Part shown: positions 32,968-45,309 of the stretch, one piece after another
Position numbering within the stretch: the stretch's first letter is position 1
Layout: each line of letters starts with the position of its first letter
Assembly: GCA_023053575.1 (NCBI GenBank)
Contig: JAKZAP010000014.1
Coordinates: 14,472,938 to 14,536,937, forward strand
DNA: 64,000 nt
DNA from: Branchinecta lynchi
Taxonomy: Eukaryota; Arthropoda; Branchiopoda; Anostraca; Branchinectidae
Reading direction: 5' to 3'
Notes under the pieces: generated by a model
Told to the model about the DNA's origin: nothing
Database searches by the model: none
Seen by the model: only the letters and a program-made list of their open reading frames with translations
Position numbers and translations under genes: made by a program

Positions 32968-34037
32968 GTTGGGATCCTAAAACGTAAGGGGAGGGAGACC
33001 TATGAAATCGCAAAAGTTGTCCGTCCGTCCGTCTGTAAGCACGATAACTCTCGAAGGGAATGAGATATTTTGGTGAAACTTGTTGTGAGGATTGTTCGGG
33101 TCAACGCACTCAACGGTAAGGTCGAGTTCATAGATGGGCTCTAGCCCTACATTTAGGGGTGGGTGAGGGGGTTCAAATCAAAGGACAAACTAAATACTTT
33201 TAAACAGCTAACTGATAGTGGATTACGGGGTAAGAAGACATGCTGAGCACGATGGTTAAAAACGATTTTCTCGCTGGACAAGTAGTTCGTCCGGAATCCG
33301 GCAAAAACCGGAAAGTTGGTTAAAAGTAAAAGTTTCATTTGAAGTTGATTAACTGTTCGATTTAAGGGTAGGAAGATATGCTGAACATGATGGTGAAAAC
33401 CATTTCTTCGCTGGACAACTAGTTCGCCTGGAATACGGCCAAAACCGGAAAATATGTTAAAATCAAAAATTTTATCTGAAGTTGATTAGATGACACATTT
33501 AGAAAAGGCACTGAGTCTGTATATGACAATCATGTTTTACCCCCGGACATATAATTAGTCCGTAACCGGATTTTTTTTTACCAGCGGACACATAATTAGT
33601 CCGGAATCCGGTTTATGTTTTACCCCCGGACATATAATTAGTCCGTAACCGGATTTTTTTTTTTTTTACCAGCTGACACATAATTAGTCCGGAATCCGGT
33701 TGTAAACGGATTTTTTTTTTAAGTCAAAGTTTTATTTAAAGTTGATTAGATGTTCTTAATAGGGATAAGGAGATACGCTGGATTCGTTTCTGAATTTCTT
33801 TTTTTTGCTGGACTAGTAGTTCACTCGGAATTCGGGCGAAGCCGGAAATTTGGCAGAAGTCATGCAGGAAGTCTCGGTTAATATCGCCAAAATAGATATG
33901 CCTTATAGAGGTATATAACTTGTTTTTTTTTTCTGATGATTAGCCTGGCGAAGACTGGATCTGGCAAAGACAAGACCCAATTGTTTGGATCAAATATTAG
34001 ACTTTTGGGATCCCATCGACACCTTTGGTCTTGTTAA
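32968..34037 (-). mobile_element. family 1 composite repeat, complete minus copy
   Basis: Right end inverted at the left (TGGGATCCTAAAACGTAAGG, TTGTCCGTCCGTCCGTCTGT), array in the middle, and left end at the right (ATCAAATATTAGACTTTTGG, GGATCCCATCGACACCTTTG). The array includes a local duplication with GTCCGGAATCCGGTT and T-runs (33540-33720). Both termini are present. Confidence 0.85.
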
Positions 34038-34689
34038 AATCGAATCAGTCCAGAACGCTAGAATAGCCCTTAATTCTGAACTGCGACGAAGTTTATGAGG
34101 AAATCTGAAGTGGCAAATAAATATGCACAGTTATATACACTTTTATGTATTAACGTATTTGATATATTTCGGAAAAAAATTAAATAAAAAAAAAAAAACA
34201 GCAGACCAAGCTACAAGAATCTGATTCCATTCGTTATCATCTCAGCAGTTAAAGTCTTAATCTATCATTCCCATTTCACTGTTTTAGAGCCAAAAATAAA
34301 CTAAAGGTGGTGAGAAATGCCCGAGAAAAGAAAAGAAATGGTGAGAAATGCCTGAGAAAAGAAAATCAACGGTGAGAAAACAGCATGCCTGCACTGTACT
34401 CTGGCCAACAGACAATTATGGGCTCTTGGTGAAAGTAAGAAGGGACAAACATTAGTGACAGTTGATGCTATGTTTCCGTGGGCTCAGCTCAAATCGACAC
34501 CGTGGTCCACTGTATTTCGGGAAATCTATTTTCCCAGCCCCAACCATATGCCAAAAGTTTCGAAGTCCCAGAAAAAAGGGACCAGGGTAAAAATATCGTG
34601 TTTACTCCCTGGCTCTGACACGAAGAAATCGAGAAATTAGAAACAGTTCTGGAACAAGAGCGTCTTAGTTAAGAATCGAAGTGAACCAG
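34038..34689. other. no gene recognised
   Basis: Contains short duplications GGTGAGAAATGCC(C/T)GAGAAA at 34310-34360 and an A12 run near 34187. No coding signal. Confidence 0.45.
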
Positions 34690-36114
34690 GATAATGAAAT
34701 AGAGTAAGCAATAAATACTGAGGCCCCGCCTACTATGGAAGAAGCTCAGGTACAAGGACACGAGCTATCTTACACTGGTTCGTGGCTCGTCGTCTCGGAC
34801 AACACAAGATGAACAACAAGGCAGGTGATCAAATGTTCAAGGCAAGAATCTTGTCAACCAAATCTTGGGATCAGGAAAATTCGAGGGCACAGAGTACGCT
34901 CGTTGCAGCAAACAGACCATCATGGCGGGGTGGAAGCGAGTCGGAATTCCTGCCAAGATTTTGGACACCATCATTAATTCCGTACGGAAAAACTGAGATT
35001 TTTTAACTACGACGAAAGTGCGTCTAATCCTGCCGGGAAATACCGATCGCGTATTTCCAGCACAAGGGATGTATTCGACAACTGAACCATAAAGTGATTA
35101 GTGATGTTGAAATCGAACAAGCCACAGACGATGGGACCGCACCTACTGCAGAAACGACAGAGGAACGCGGACACGCTCGGGAACGACAGCCGTCTCACAT
35201 GTGTCGAAGTAAGAAGCGTGAAAGCGTATCAGCACTGGAACTATGTATTTTAATAATTTGTTAGTCCACTTTAAGTCCGGGGTTCATCGAGGACAGGCAC
35301 GAGAAGATTGATGGGTGGGTACCTTCATCGGCAACTTTGAGAGTCGACAAGATTCGAGAGCACAGAATTCGCCCACACGTGAGACCTTCGATAATGAAAT
35401 CGAGCAAGCAATGAATACTGAGCCCCCGCTTACCATAGACGAAGCAGAGGAAAATCTGCATTAGCCTGGAAACAATATGGCCAGATTTCGCGTGTTCGGC
35501 CAATTAAAGTCCGACTGGAACGGTTGACGTAAGCATAAATCTTCTACGCAAGAAGAGCTCCATCATCGATTTTCGGATTTACTTCATCAAACTCGCACGT
35601 AAGATCTTCGATGACTGCCTCGTAAAGTGATCCAGCATAATGTAACCAAGCAAGCAACACATATTGAGCCCCACCTAACTCCCCAAAAAAAAGATGAAGC
35701 GGTCACACCTTGAAACGAGAGCAATCTTACACCGATTCGGCCATCAATAGTCCGAGGTTCTCGTTGATTAGATCTTCTTAAAGTTCAAGCGAAAAGGGCT
35801 GATATACGACAATTTAGTAACCCACCGCTTATTCACTTTAATAAACCCGATGAAAGTGCGTTTCGTAACTCTGCTATTCCTATAATCGATTTCATCGTAT
35901 GGACTTTTGCTTTCGGATGTGTGATAGATCTAAGTGTTTGTACCTCCATGCTTGAAGTATTTAGCAACTACAACGGCAAACGATTGCCGAATAATACATT
36001 TTTGAGGATCATACACATTAGTGTGTTTTCTTCAGAAGTGACGTTACAATCTGGAACTGAACATTTCCTGGGCTTTGCTTCATTAGCCATTGAACTGCAC
36101 GCTCGCTTCTATCG

Positions 36115-36563
36115 AGAGCTTGGTCACACTTGGCTTATTGCTGCGCAGAATTAGGCGTCGAAATGGTCACACTAGATACAAGAAAAGGCAGCTTTTTCGG
36201 TTGCTAAATTGGAAAAAAGAAAAAGAACAAGATACACCTAATTCTTAATGTTGTTGTTTTAAATTCAGGAGATCAATTAGAAAGAAAGAGTATTTCGCAT
36301 TATGTTACATGAAACAGACTGGCTTCTTCAGTACATAATTGAAACTGAATTGTTTAATTGTGTAACACCCGTAAGTGCAGTCTGCTCGTTATCCCCAAAG
36401 CTGCCACAAAGCCATCAAACTACACGTCGCCTGAGGATTTTCAGAACCTCACCGGTGGGGCTCACCGACCCAATCTGCGCAGATTTGTAGACTCATTTTC
36501 AGCCGAGAAATCTGCGTGGATTTCTGCGAAGATATCGATTTTGAGCCCAGTGTGACCAGGCTT
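36115..36563. mobile_element. MITE with AGAGCTTGGTCACAC termini, copy 1
   Basis: Left AGAGCTTGGTCACACTTGGC faces right GCCCAGTGTGACCAGGCTTT. It shares the internal GTTTTAAATTCAGGAG(A/G)TCA and GCAGTCTGCTC(G/A)TTATCCCC with 52367-52644. Confidence 0.75.
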
Positions 36564-36999
36564 TGAAATTCAAATTCTCCGCGTTTCGATGAGTTGTGTC
36601 TTGTCGCGCCAGAACCAGTAGTGCATATAAAATTCACTCTATTTCGGAAAATGTCCAAATGTGTCATTTTCAAGCAGTGATTCCGACCAAACGTGATCAC
36701 TTCACGCATTTTCGTGGAAACAAAACTAAGATCTGTCATTTTTGCAGCATTGATTCAGACGAAATGTTACCTTTTCACATTCTTTCTTGACAATAAAATT
36801 TATCTCCGAATTCACTCTCTGTTTTTGACGAAAAACCACTCTCTAAATTTTTACGATGTTGCAACCCTGTTTTCAGTCACCCCAACGACTCCATCATACA
36901 AACAGGTTCGAGAATAAGTTTCGGAGTGAGATCTAGAGAACACCCGAAGAGTGATCTGCGATGATAAAATCGAGCAAGCAATAAATACTGAACCCCCAC

Positions 37000-37169
37000 C
37001 AGGCCCGTATCCAGGAATTTATTTCGGGGGGGGGGGGGGTTGCCTGCTGGTCGGACAAAAAAGTGCAAAAAACACATAGATCAGAGGGAACAGCCTATAA
37101 AAATCATTAATTTTGTGTGTTTCGGGGGGGGGGGTCAACTTCCTCCCCCCCCCCCTTGAAACGGCCTTG
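37000..37169 (+). mobile_element. hAT-type MITE, copy 3
   Basis: Starts CAGGCCCGTATCC, ends ACGGCCTTG, with a perfect 8-base duplication ACCCCCAC on both sides (36992-36999, 37170-37177). It contains G14, G11 and C13 tracts. Removing it and one duplication restores the surrounding repeat. Confidence 0.88.
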
Positions 37170-37609
37170 ACCCCCACCTATTGCAGAGAAACATCGGACG
37201 CCTGGAAACATGGGTCATATTACGCTGGTTTGCACATTCAAAGCCCGGGGTGAACGGTTTTAGCAACAGAAGATTGGAGACAGGTGAATACATCCTCTTT
37301 GCAGAAGAACTTCATCATAGAACTCAGAAAGTCGACAAGGTTCGAGAGAGCCGAGTGGGTTTGCACTTGAGATGCTCAACAACTGCATGGAAAAGTGATC
37401 TGTGACAATGAAATCAAGCAAACGAAAAATACTAAGCCCCCGCCTATTGGCAGAAGAAACGGAGAACGCGGTATGCCTGGATACAAGGGCTCTTTTACGC
37501 TGGTTCGCACAAGTCTGGGGTGCGCGGTTTTGTCAACAAAAGATTGGAGACAGTGAATACAACCTCTTTGCAAGAAGTTCACCATCGAATTTCGATAGTC
37601 GGGTATAAC

Positions 37610-39202
37610 CGTAGTGCTCGCACGTTATAACTCAACTACACGTTAAATCGTGGCCAAGTGTGCCCAAGACGAAAGGAAAAACAGATTTTATTGTTCGATA
37701 CCGTGATTCGGGAAAATTAAGAAAGAAACGGATAAGCACGCCTACTCCTAAAAAGATACATGCCAGAACATAAAAAGAAATGAGAATTCCGACCAGGTGG
37801 AACCGACGGGGCAAAGAGGGGAGATGGACCATTTCAAGATTCAAATACAAAGTTTGGTGAAATGCCAGAAAAAAGGAATATCGCCAAGGTGGAAGAAACG
37901 TTGCTGTGACGAGGCAAACCTTGGCAAGCCCGAGTTCGTGGAATTTAAGACACAAAAAAACTGCCGAGTAGCCAAAACGGAAACTGTTACGAAAGTAGAG
38001 TGGGAATCTGAAAAAGCGGCAATGTTACTGAAGAAGCAAAAGGGGTAAAACTGAACATTCTAAGGAACAACGAGAGGTATACAAACAAAATACATTTTTA
38101 ATACGCTTTAAAATCTCAGTTCACACTTCCCGGAGAAATGTCGTATGTATAATACCGCTGTTCTGTAGAATGGCGTGATATTCCAGAGGTGGTAGTTATT
38201 ATACTTAGCTTAGAAAAAGCTTCAAGGGGTTCTCTTCACCCTTCGTTAGAAATTCCCAAGCTGCGCTAATACGCCCATGTTATACCAGTGAATGTTCAGT
38301 TATTTATTCATACACAACAACATTCGTTCGTTAGAGGTTTTCCGAAACTTGCCGAAACAGTGAATTCGTGTTCCATTCACGTTTCCCAACTTTTGCACCC
38401 AACTTCCGACGTACACGTACACGAAAACTGGCATAGTTTCATAGATTTGAAGAGAAGGACAGAGCGACAGGAAACGAACCTAGAAGCACTCCAAAAGCAA
38501 ATCTCGTGGGACACTCAGTTCCAAAACCGAAGGTTGTCCTAGCAAAACCCTAAGCAGGGGGAAAGTAAGAAAACTTCTATAAGCCCAGTGAGTCCTTGGA
38601 CTTCCGTCAACATTACCGCTCTGTTGACATAGTGGCCTTTCTGCAAATGATCATCAAACTACTGGTGTGATGTTTTGACAACTGGCAACACTGTGCAAGT
38701 GTCTTTATGTTGGACAGTCGGCTAAGCATCAATTCCAAAAACTTGCCGGGCAATTCTTTAATTCCCATGAATGCTTTTGCCTCTCAACTACTTGTCGTGT
38801 GTTTGCATCGCGCTAACGATCGAGTGGTTTTCAGTTCGGGGCTCGGTTCAGGGTCAAAACGCTAGGTAGCGGTCAGCTCCAGCCACTCGATTCTCCACGA
38901 CACGTTTTTAAGATGTCTTCCCCAGTGCTAAGGTCTTTGATCCCTCAAACTTATCCTTTCCTCCTTCCAATAATGCACATACATCTTGGGAGCTGACAAA
39001 CCATCGAAGTAAACCTCGATTAAACCAGTCACAGATTGACTGCGAACCTTAACCGAATCAATGCATCTGAATAACGTGAAGACTTGGTGAAGTGGGACCA
39101 AGATCCGCTCTGAAGGACCGTCTCAGGAAGATTATAGGCATAAGTCCCCGCAGCGTTATCCTTATTCCCGCCCAAGCTACTGGGAAATCCTGAGCAAAGA
39201 AC
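37610..39202. other. no gene recognised
   Basis: Opposed frames at 37632-38048 and a plus frame at 38288-38542 lack domains. No repeat family matched. Confidence 0.45.
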
Positions 39203-39262
39203 TGAAATCCCTGACGAGAACCACAGCCAAGATGGGACGAAATATCGCAGTGACGGGTTTCA
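39203..39262 (+). ncRNA. probable degenerate hammerhead motif
   Basis: Core CTGACGA (39211-39217), GAAA (39239-39242) and TATC (39243-39246) are intact. TGAAATCC (39203-39210) can pair with GGGTTTCA (39255-39262) as stem I, but eight unpaired bases lie on the 3' side of that stem. Stem II is weak (CCA/TGG plus G-C). The core is conserved while its supporting stems have drifted. Confidence 0.45.
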
Positions 39263-42200
39263 CAGACCATTTCTCGTTGACCGTGTGCCTGGTTGCTTAA
39301 TAGTCTTATCTGGAAAACCCCAGGAGGAAAGACGAATCCGTTTCCTCGCTAGTCTGTAATTCGGTATAATTTCGTGTGCTCTATAAGGATATCTATGTGA
39401 ACGAAACAGATCTGGGAAATAATCAGCTTCGATTGCGTCCCCCCCCCCCCCCCCACCCTGCACCAACTGTTGACGTTAAGAGAAAAGGACAAGGGACAAA
39501 AATAACCAAATGGCGGATGGACAACGGGACACACTTCTGGATGGAAAACAACCTCGCAACCTAAATCAGTTGAAAAAACCATGCCATGCACGAGGGTAAA
39601 CGAGTTTTATCTAAGTTATTTCCTTATTTCTCATTTAATTTCCTAAGACCATTAGTCCTGGGCCGTTGCCCCGGCTACCCTATGATTGGCGTCTTGGCGA
39701 TGTGGTGGTTGCAAACCCGCGCCTCCAAGGGTGACAGTAGTGTTATTTGCACACCCTCACATGCACAGGCCAACCTTTTATCCATCTTCTTAGGTCCCAT
39801 GAAGTTGAACACCCCGAATTAATACATACTAATACATATTTAGGAAGGTAGTAGGCGTATGATATCGAGTCAACCTCATCTTCCCTCTGTTCCTAGGCCC
39901 TAATCAGCCTCCTACCTTCCAAATTTCGAATTCGCAAAGACAGTGGCCAACTATTTATCAGTTGCACACGGGCATTGCAGAAAAAATCGTTCATCTAGTT
40001 AGAACACAATGTAGCGCCCCTCACCTATCGACGAACAACACAAGGCAACATCTCGGCTTGGCGCCATCTAGTTTTCCTTCAAGGTGGAAAGCGTTATAAA
40101 AAGGAGTAAACCGCAAACTCCAGTAAACCAGAATTTCAAATGCCAGAACACTTTTCTTGTTTCCCACCAATGCTGGGAAGAATCCCAAGGTCCAATATAC
40201 GACGGGAAAGCTTCATAGTGCCAAGGAAATCACGTTCAAACCTGCCAACGATCCCAGCAAGCCAGATTACGATCAGATCAAATGCTAGAAAGTTCGGCAA
40301 AGCTGGAGATTAAAACATTGCAAGACAGATGGGATATTACGGGATATCAGAATCAGTGCTAATTGGTGTTTACGCGACGGGTACAAATGATAATGTAAAA
40401 CAATGACGAAGTTTCGCGATATTGATAGAGTGTCATCTATGGTATTTTCATCCTAGGAAGTAACGGATAGCTTTATAATATCAACTAGTTTATGTAAGAT
40501 AATGTTCCAAGTTTTCATCGGTCACGATCTCTACGATTGAAAAGGATAAAGTTCAACTGGCTGCAAAGTCAATTTAGTCCCTTCTTCCGATGTGCTGTTG
40601 TTGTTTTTTCAGCGCTGAGGAATAGCGTTTGATCATGTGATTACTGATCGTGATCTTACTGGATCATCCAGGTCCCGAAAATACACTTCCATAAAAAAAT
40701 ATCGAAAAAATAACGTAGGATACGCTAACAAAGAATGGTATTCCAAGAAAGTAGTTGAAAACCACCAAATGTTTGGATTTTGTTCAGCTTTTTATCAAAT
40801 TTGCCTTCTAAAAGCTAAAAGGGTTGAAATGATTTCTGTATTTTATAAGGAACGTTGGAAACCCGACGAATTTAGTTCTTTCATTTCACCTATAGGCTGA
40901 CCCCGACGGAGGCCTGTGAGTGGGTCCTGAAAATAACCACAAATTTTACACAGTAGGCTACTACCTGTAAAATGTGAAATATTAGGACTAAAAAATTGTA
41001 AATGTGCGCATTCAAAACGGACATACCAGGACAAGGCAGTAACACGATATGTACGGAAATCCTGACCATGGAACTGCAGGAACAGACTCGTGTAATTAGT
41101 TGCCAGAAATCCCCCCTCTAATTTTCCTTGAGTTTACAGAACAATCAGTGCGGTTTAGATTTAATTTCACGCCAATTTTGTTTGGAGAGATTACGGCGAC
41201 AGTTGATTCGTTTTCTTGCAAGATTCCTTGTGTGGTTTTACGACTGAAAACAACACCCGGTACTCTGTTTCTGATGAGGAAATGGGTTCACTACTCGAAA
41301 TTGTTGCAACCACAGCGTCTCTTTCAGACGCTGCAGGAACTTTACATGAGAGATTCTGGGTCATAAGCCTTATGGACAAAATTTGGGCACTGGCACCTGT
41401 CCTAAAATATTTAATGTAAAATAAATAGAAAAAATGATGTAAAATCTAAAGAAATTTAATTTCTTATCTAGGTAGTATGCCTTGAGGGAAAGACGTCTTA
41501 TTCCGCATTTCCACAAGTTTCTTGTAGCCTATTGAAAAAATTGCGAAAGGAAACGTTTGACAGAATTTTTCGATCAGTCGCTAGATTTTTCGCGCCTTAC
41601 ACTGTATCGCCCACTTACGCTCTTGTTCGTATTTTTTTTTGTATGATATTTTTCATTTTTTTTTTTTTTTTTTTACTCCATTCCTTTTTCCTTAGCTTCA
41701 GGTTAAAGATAACACATACGTATTTAAACTTTAGGATATGATAAAAGCGCCACTGCATAGGAATTAAATAGGATGTCTAGAAGGAATTCAAAATATCAGA
41801 ATTGCTCCACCATACAATATGAAGAGCACGGCTTAAAAGGAAATTTCGAAGGTATCACGAAATAGATATTTTAGTCGAGTTCATGCCGAAACAGTAAACC
41901 CAAATGGCACCTGCCTCCCTCCAATTAGTTGTATCTAGTTAGCGCCAACAGGGTTGCCACATCTCGCACAATAGTGTGTCCAGATGTCATTTCTACAGCA
42001 GGGATTCCGACCATTACTGATTATTTTACATTTTTTGTATTGAAATAATATCAAGATGCAGCATTTCATTCCCTCTCTAAATATTTGGTCTGGCAACCCT
42101 GAGCGCCAAGCCATTTTGTCAAGAGAGCTCACCTGGCAAAGATCCGACTCCCTTGCTTCTTTAAATGGCTGAGAGCCAAACGACGACGTTATTACGCCCA

Positions 42201-42364
42201 AAAGGTGAGAATGATTCCAGGACGCTGGAGACTGTCATTGTAATGGAAAAACGCAGGGCGATAGATTGGGACAAAAAAAGGGTTCCGGAAAGAAGAGTCG
42301 CATCTCATTTGCGGTTGGTTTTGAAACAAATATCTAGCTACCTCTATCATTATTATTCTGTGGG
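39263..42364. other. no gene recognised
   Basis: 3.1 kb with a C16-type run at 39439-39454 and a poly-T stretch at about 41630-41674. Frames such as 40637-40900 and 41100-41419 have no recognisable domain and compete with frames on the other strand. Confidence 0.45.
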
Positions 42365-42543
42365 CAGGGTCGTATCCAGGGGGGGGGGGGGTAGAGGGTT
42401 CGAAGTTCGAACCTCCCGCCGAAACATACAGAAATAATAATTTGTATAGGGTTTAACCTCTGACCTATTTCAATTTGTACTTTTTGTTCCGACCCACGGT
42501 CACCCCCCCCCCCCCCCGAAATAAATTCCTGGATACGGACCTG
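42365..42543 (-). mobile_element. hAT-type MITE, copy 4
   Basis: Starts CAGGGTCGTATCCAGG, ends CCTGGATACGGACCTG, with a perfect 8-base duplication TCTGTGGG (42357-42364, 42544-42551). Contains G12 and C16 tracts. Confidence 0.9.
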
Positions 42544-42771
42544 TCTGTGGGGGAGGCTAAAAACCTTTGCCTAAACTCAGGCCACAAATGGCCTGTTGAC
42601 TCAATCCTCGAGTTTACAATTGATGGTAAATCATCATTTTAAACACAAGTGATGAAAACGCCACTCGTTTCACCACTTGTTATCGCGCATCAAATCTAAG
42701 CTCCCTTGACAATGTTATATATAAATATCCAACCGCCCTGATTTAAGCTGCTTTTAATGAAATGCTGACCC

Positions 42772-42952
42772 CAGGCCCGTATCCAGGAATTTATTTCGGG
42801 GGGTGGGGTGCCTGCGTGTCGCACAAAAAGTACAAAAAAGACACAAATCAGAGGGAAAAGCCTATAAAAATGAGTATTTTTGTATGTTTTTTTTTGGAGG
42901 GGGGGGGGGATCAACCCCCTAACCCCCCCCCCCCCCCCTGGATACGGCCCTG
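42772..42952 (+). mobile_element. hAT-type MITE, copy 5
   Basis: Starts CAGGCCCGTATCCAGG, ends GGATACGGCCCTG. Flanked by GCTGACCC and GCTGACAC, a 7-of-8 target duplication. It lies 230 bases from copy 4, in the opposite orientation. Confidence 0.88.
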
Positions 42953-43065
42953 GCTGACACCCTGGTCTTGTCAAAATACAACAATTAAGATTTACTGAGA
43001 GATGTCAGTGATATCTCCATATTTGACCCAGCTGGACCTAACTGTCCTCAGATACCCCAGCAATA

Positions 43066-43491
43066 AGAGTCGCGTTCGTTTTCGTCGTCCGTCGTTGCCG
43101 GCACGACAACGTCATTTAAACATATTAGCGTTTTCTTTGCCACGTTGTATAAACGGCGTTTCAAGAACGAACTAGATACAAAAACGTTAAAAGTCGAACT
43201 AACTTAATATTTGCTACAGCAGCCACAGTAAAGTACAAAATAGAGTTTTGCATAGCTAGCTCACTGTTTTAAAACTTGGTTTACAATTATTTTTTTTTTA
43301 TTTTTTTTTTCGCGAATTTGAAAATAAGCGCCTGACTACCGAAACGAAATGTTGAACTGATTTTCGCCTCAGTTCGTCGTTTCAGAACGAAGAATGAAAC
43401 GGCAGTTCAACCGAACAAAGAAAAAGCCTTATTCTAGGCAGTTTAAAAGACGGTTGGGACGGATAACCGAACGACTAAACAAACGCGGCTA
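43066..43491. mobile_element. possible MITE with AGTCGCGTTCGTTT termini
   Basis: Left AGAGTCGCGTTCGTTTTCGT faces right ACGACTAAACAAACGCGGCT, imperfect inverted repeats. The interior has T-runs and CAGTTCG/CGAACTG motifs. No second copy in the window, so the call rests on the termini alone. Confidence 0.45.
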
Positions 43492-43516
43492 AGATTTTTC
43501 GATCCGAATTCCTGTT

Positions 43517-44854
43517 TTGGTGGGCCCAGGGATATGTCCCTTAGTGACTGCACGACACCTATTTCTAAAAAAAAGTTCAGAATTATCATGGTCACAGACG
43601 GAAGGACTGAAAGATAGACTGAGGGACAGATTCGAGATTTACGTATCTTTCCCTTCTTACATGATCCTTAAAAGGTCCGCGTTTTCTTTTCTTCTCGGAG
43701 TCACGAGTCTCACGTGTCTCAGAAGGAGTGGTTCCGATTTCCGTAGGTGTATGAGAGAGCGGATGTGTGCTTATCATATATCGCGCATGATTGCCGCTGG
43801 GATCCTCCCAAATGGCTCAAAACGAAAGACATCCATGACAGTACAACTGTCAAAACATGTTCATCAAGTCAGAGACTCCTGCCATATTGCCGAAGCGTTA
43901 CGAGGTCGACCGCTAACTCAGGCGAGGTGACTGCAAAAGACGTTATTCTGTTGGTTCTGAAGACATGGCATGGGATGACCTCTATACGGAAACGCCCGTT
44001 CGGCGTCAGGGGTTAGGAAGCTCTTCGTGCTTTGGGAGTGAGTCACTAGATGACACACTAGTGAAAAGAGAGCTTTTCACACCGACGGGAGTTAGGTGCT
44101 CCACGCCAACTTTCGGCGAGGCACCGGTTTCGGGTCCAGGTATCAAGCCATCCAATGATTTCTACGAAGATCTAGCTGGTGCTTGGCTACCGTCAATCGA
44201 TGCACCGAATTATCGTCTTAATTTCGAGAGCCCAGTTGTTCCGGATGAGCGTATAGTGATCATGTTGGTATAGTTGATCCATCTGCGGCTAGTGACTTTC
44301 CTCAGTCTAGCTCACGTGTTGACAGGTCTCCAGATTTTTCACCTGTTCGACCGGAAGAAGAGTCACATAATCAAACGGTGATTGAGACACCTCAGCTTCG
44401 TGGTGGTACACTGTCTCGGTTACCGGAATCCGAAAGGACCAGTCCTCAAGAAGAAGGTGGTCGGGGTATAGCTGAAGGCATATCGGGTCAGTCCGGAGTC
44501 GTGTCGAATTTTAGCGTTGGGGTAATCGATGGGGTTAATCGTTCTGGTAGCATGCCTGAGCTGAGAGGACCGTTTGGAGAACTCGAATCTGACCACCCAT
44601 GTTCGGAATGCCCTATTGGTCTTAATAGCTCCCCACCAATTTTAATTCGTGACAGAGCTTTAAGCCACCCTACGGTTCGTTCGGAAGCTCTTAGACTACG
44701 AACGCAAGCCGCGCGCAGCGGTGCAATTCAAGGGGTTAGATTTGATCTGGCTACGAGAGGCACCAGACAAACGTCCAGAGAAATTCGCCGCCCGAATAGG
44801 CTAGGTAATGATATGGAAGCCCTTGTTTACCGGAAAATCTTAGGCAATAAATAA
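43517..44854 (+). pseudogene. degraded coding region of unknown family
   Basis: Consecutive plus frames overlap with phase shifts: 43517-43930, 43747-44016, 43965-44273, then a frame open from about 44252 to a TAA at 44855. The last part alone gives about 200 codons. The product is rich in Ser, Pro, Glu and Arg, with LPSIDAPNYRLNF upstream and a basic TSREIRRPNRLGNDMEALVY tail. Base composition is more GC-balanced than the surroundings, and AATAAATAAA follows the stop. One frameshift near 44250 would join the last two frames. Low-complexity composition and context suggest a retroelement polyprotein C-terminus, but I recognise no domain. Confidence 0.4.
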
Positions 44855-45309
44855 AAGGGTAAATTAAATTAGTAGTGTTGCTGTATTACTGCTTACTTTT
44901 CGCTTTGTTTTGCTTTATTTCATGTTTGCCTCATTAAATAAGCGATAGACAAGAAAGTTTCCCTTATTATTCCCTTGTTTCAGACAAATGAAAGAATCCT
45001 ATAAATAAAATTAATAAATAATAGACCCAGAGTTCTAATATTAAGTGCACATTATGTTTTTACTATTGGTCTATTGTCATGTAATGCCCTCGGAAGTGCT
45101 AAAGACAAGCTCGAGATGTCTTGGCACTAAAGACGGTGTAGTTTCTAAATCTTCTTGTCTCACCTTATAAAGGTCTTAAAATATTACTAACACAAGTAGA
45201 TACTTTAAAAAGCCAAGAGTTGGTAGGGAGTGTCAAGCTCCTTTAATCATTTTATTGGCATTAAGTTTTATCGGAGCCAGAAAGTAAACTGAGAAGCGAA
45301 AGAGCAAAT

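Larger units (their letters stand above)
34690..37600 (+). repeat. diverged repeat with GAGCAAGCAATAAATACTGA motif
   Basis: Variants of AATGAAATCGAGCAAGCAAT followed by ACTGAGCCCCCGCCTA occur near 34695, 35393, 35636, 36963 and 37407, each followed by related sequence with GAAGAA and ACGCTGGTTCG motifs. In one frame each reads NDEIEQAINTEPPP-like with stops. Probably a decayed, locally duplicated coding fragment of a retroelement. It is interrupted by MITEs at 36115-36563 and 37000-37169. Confidence 0.55.
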
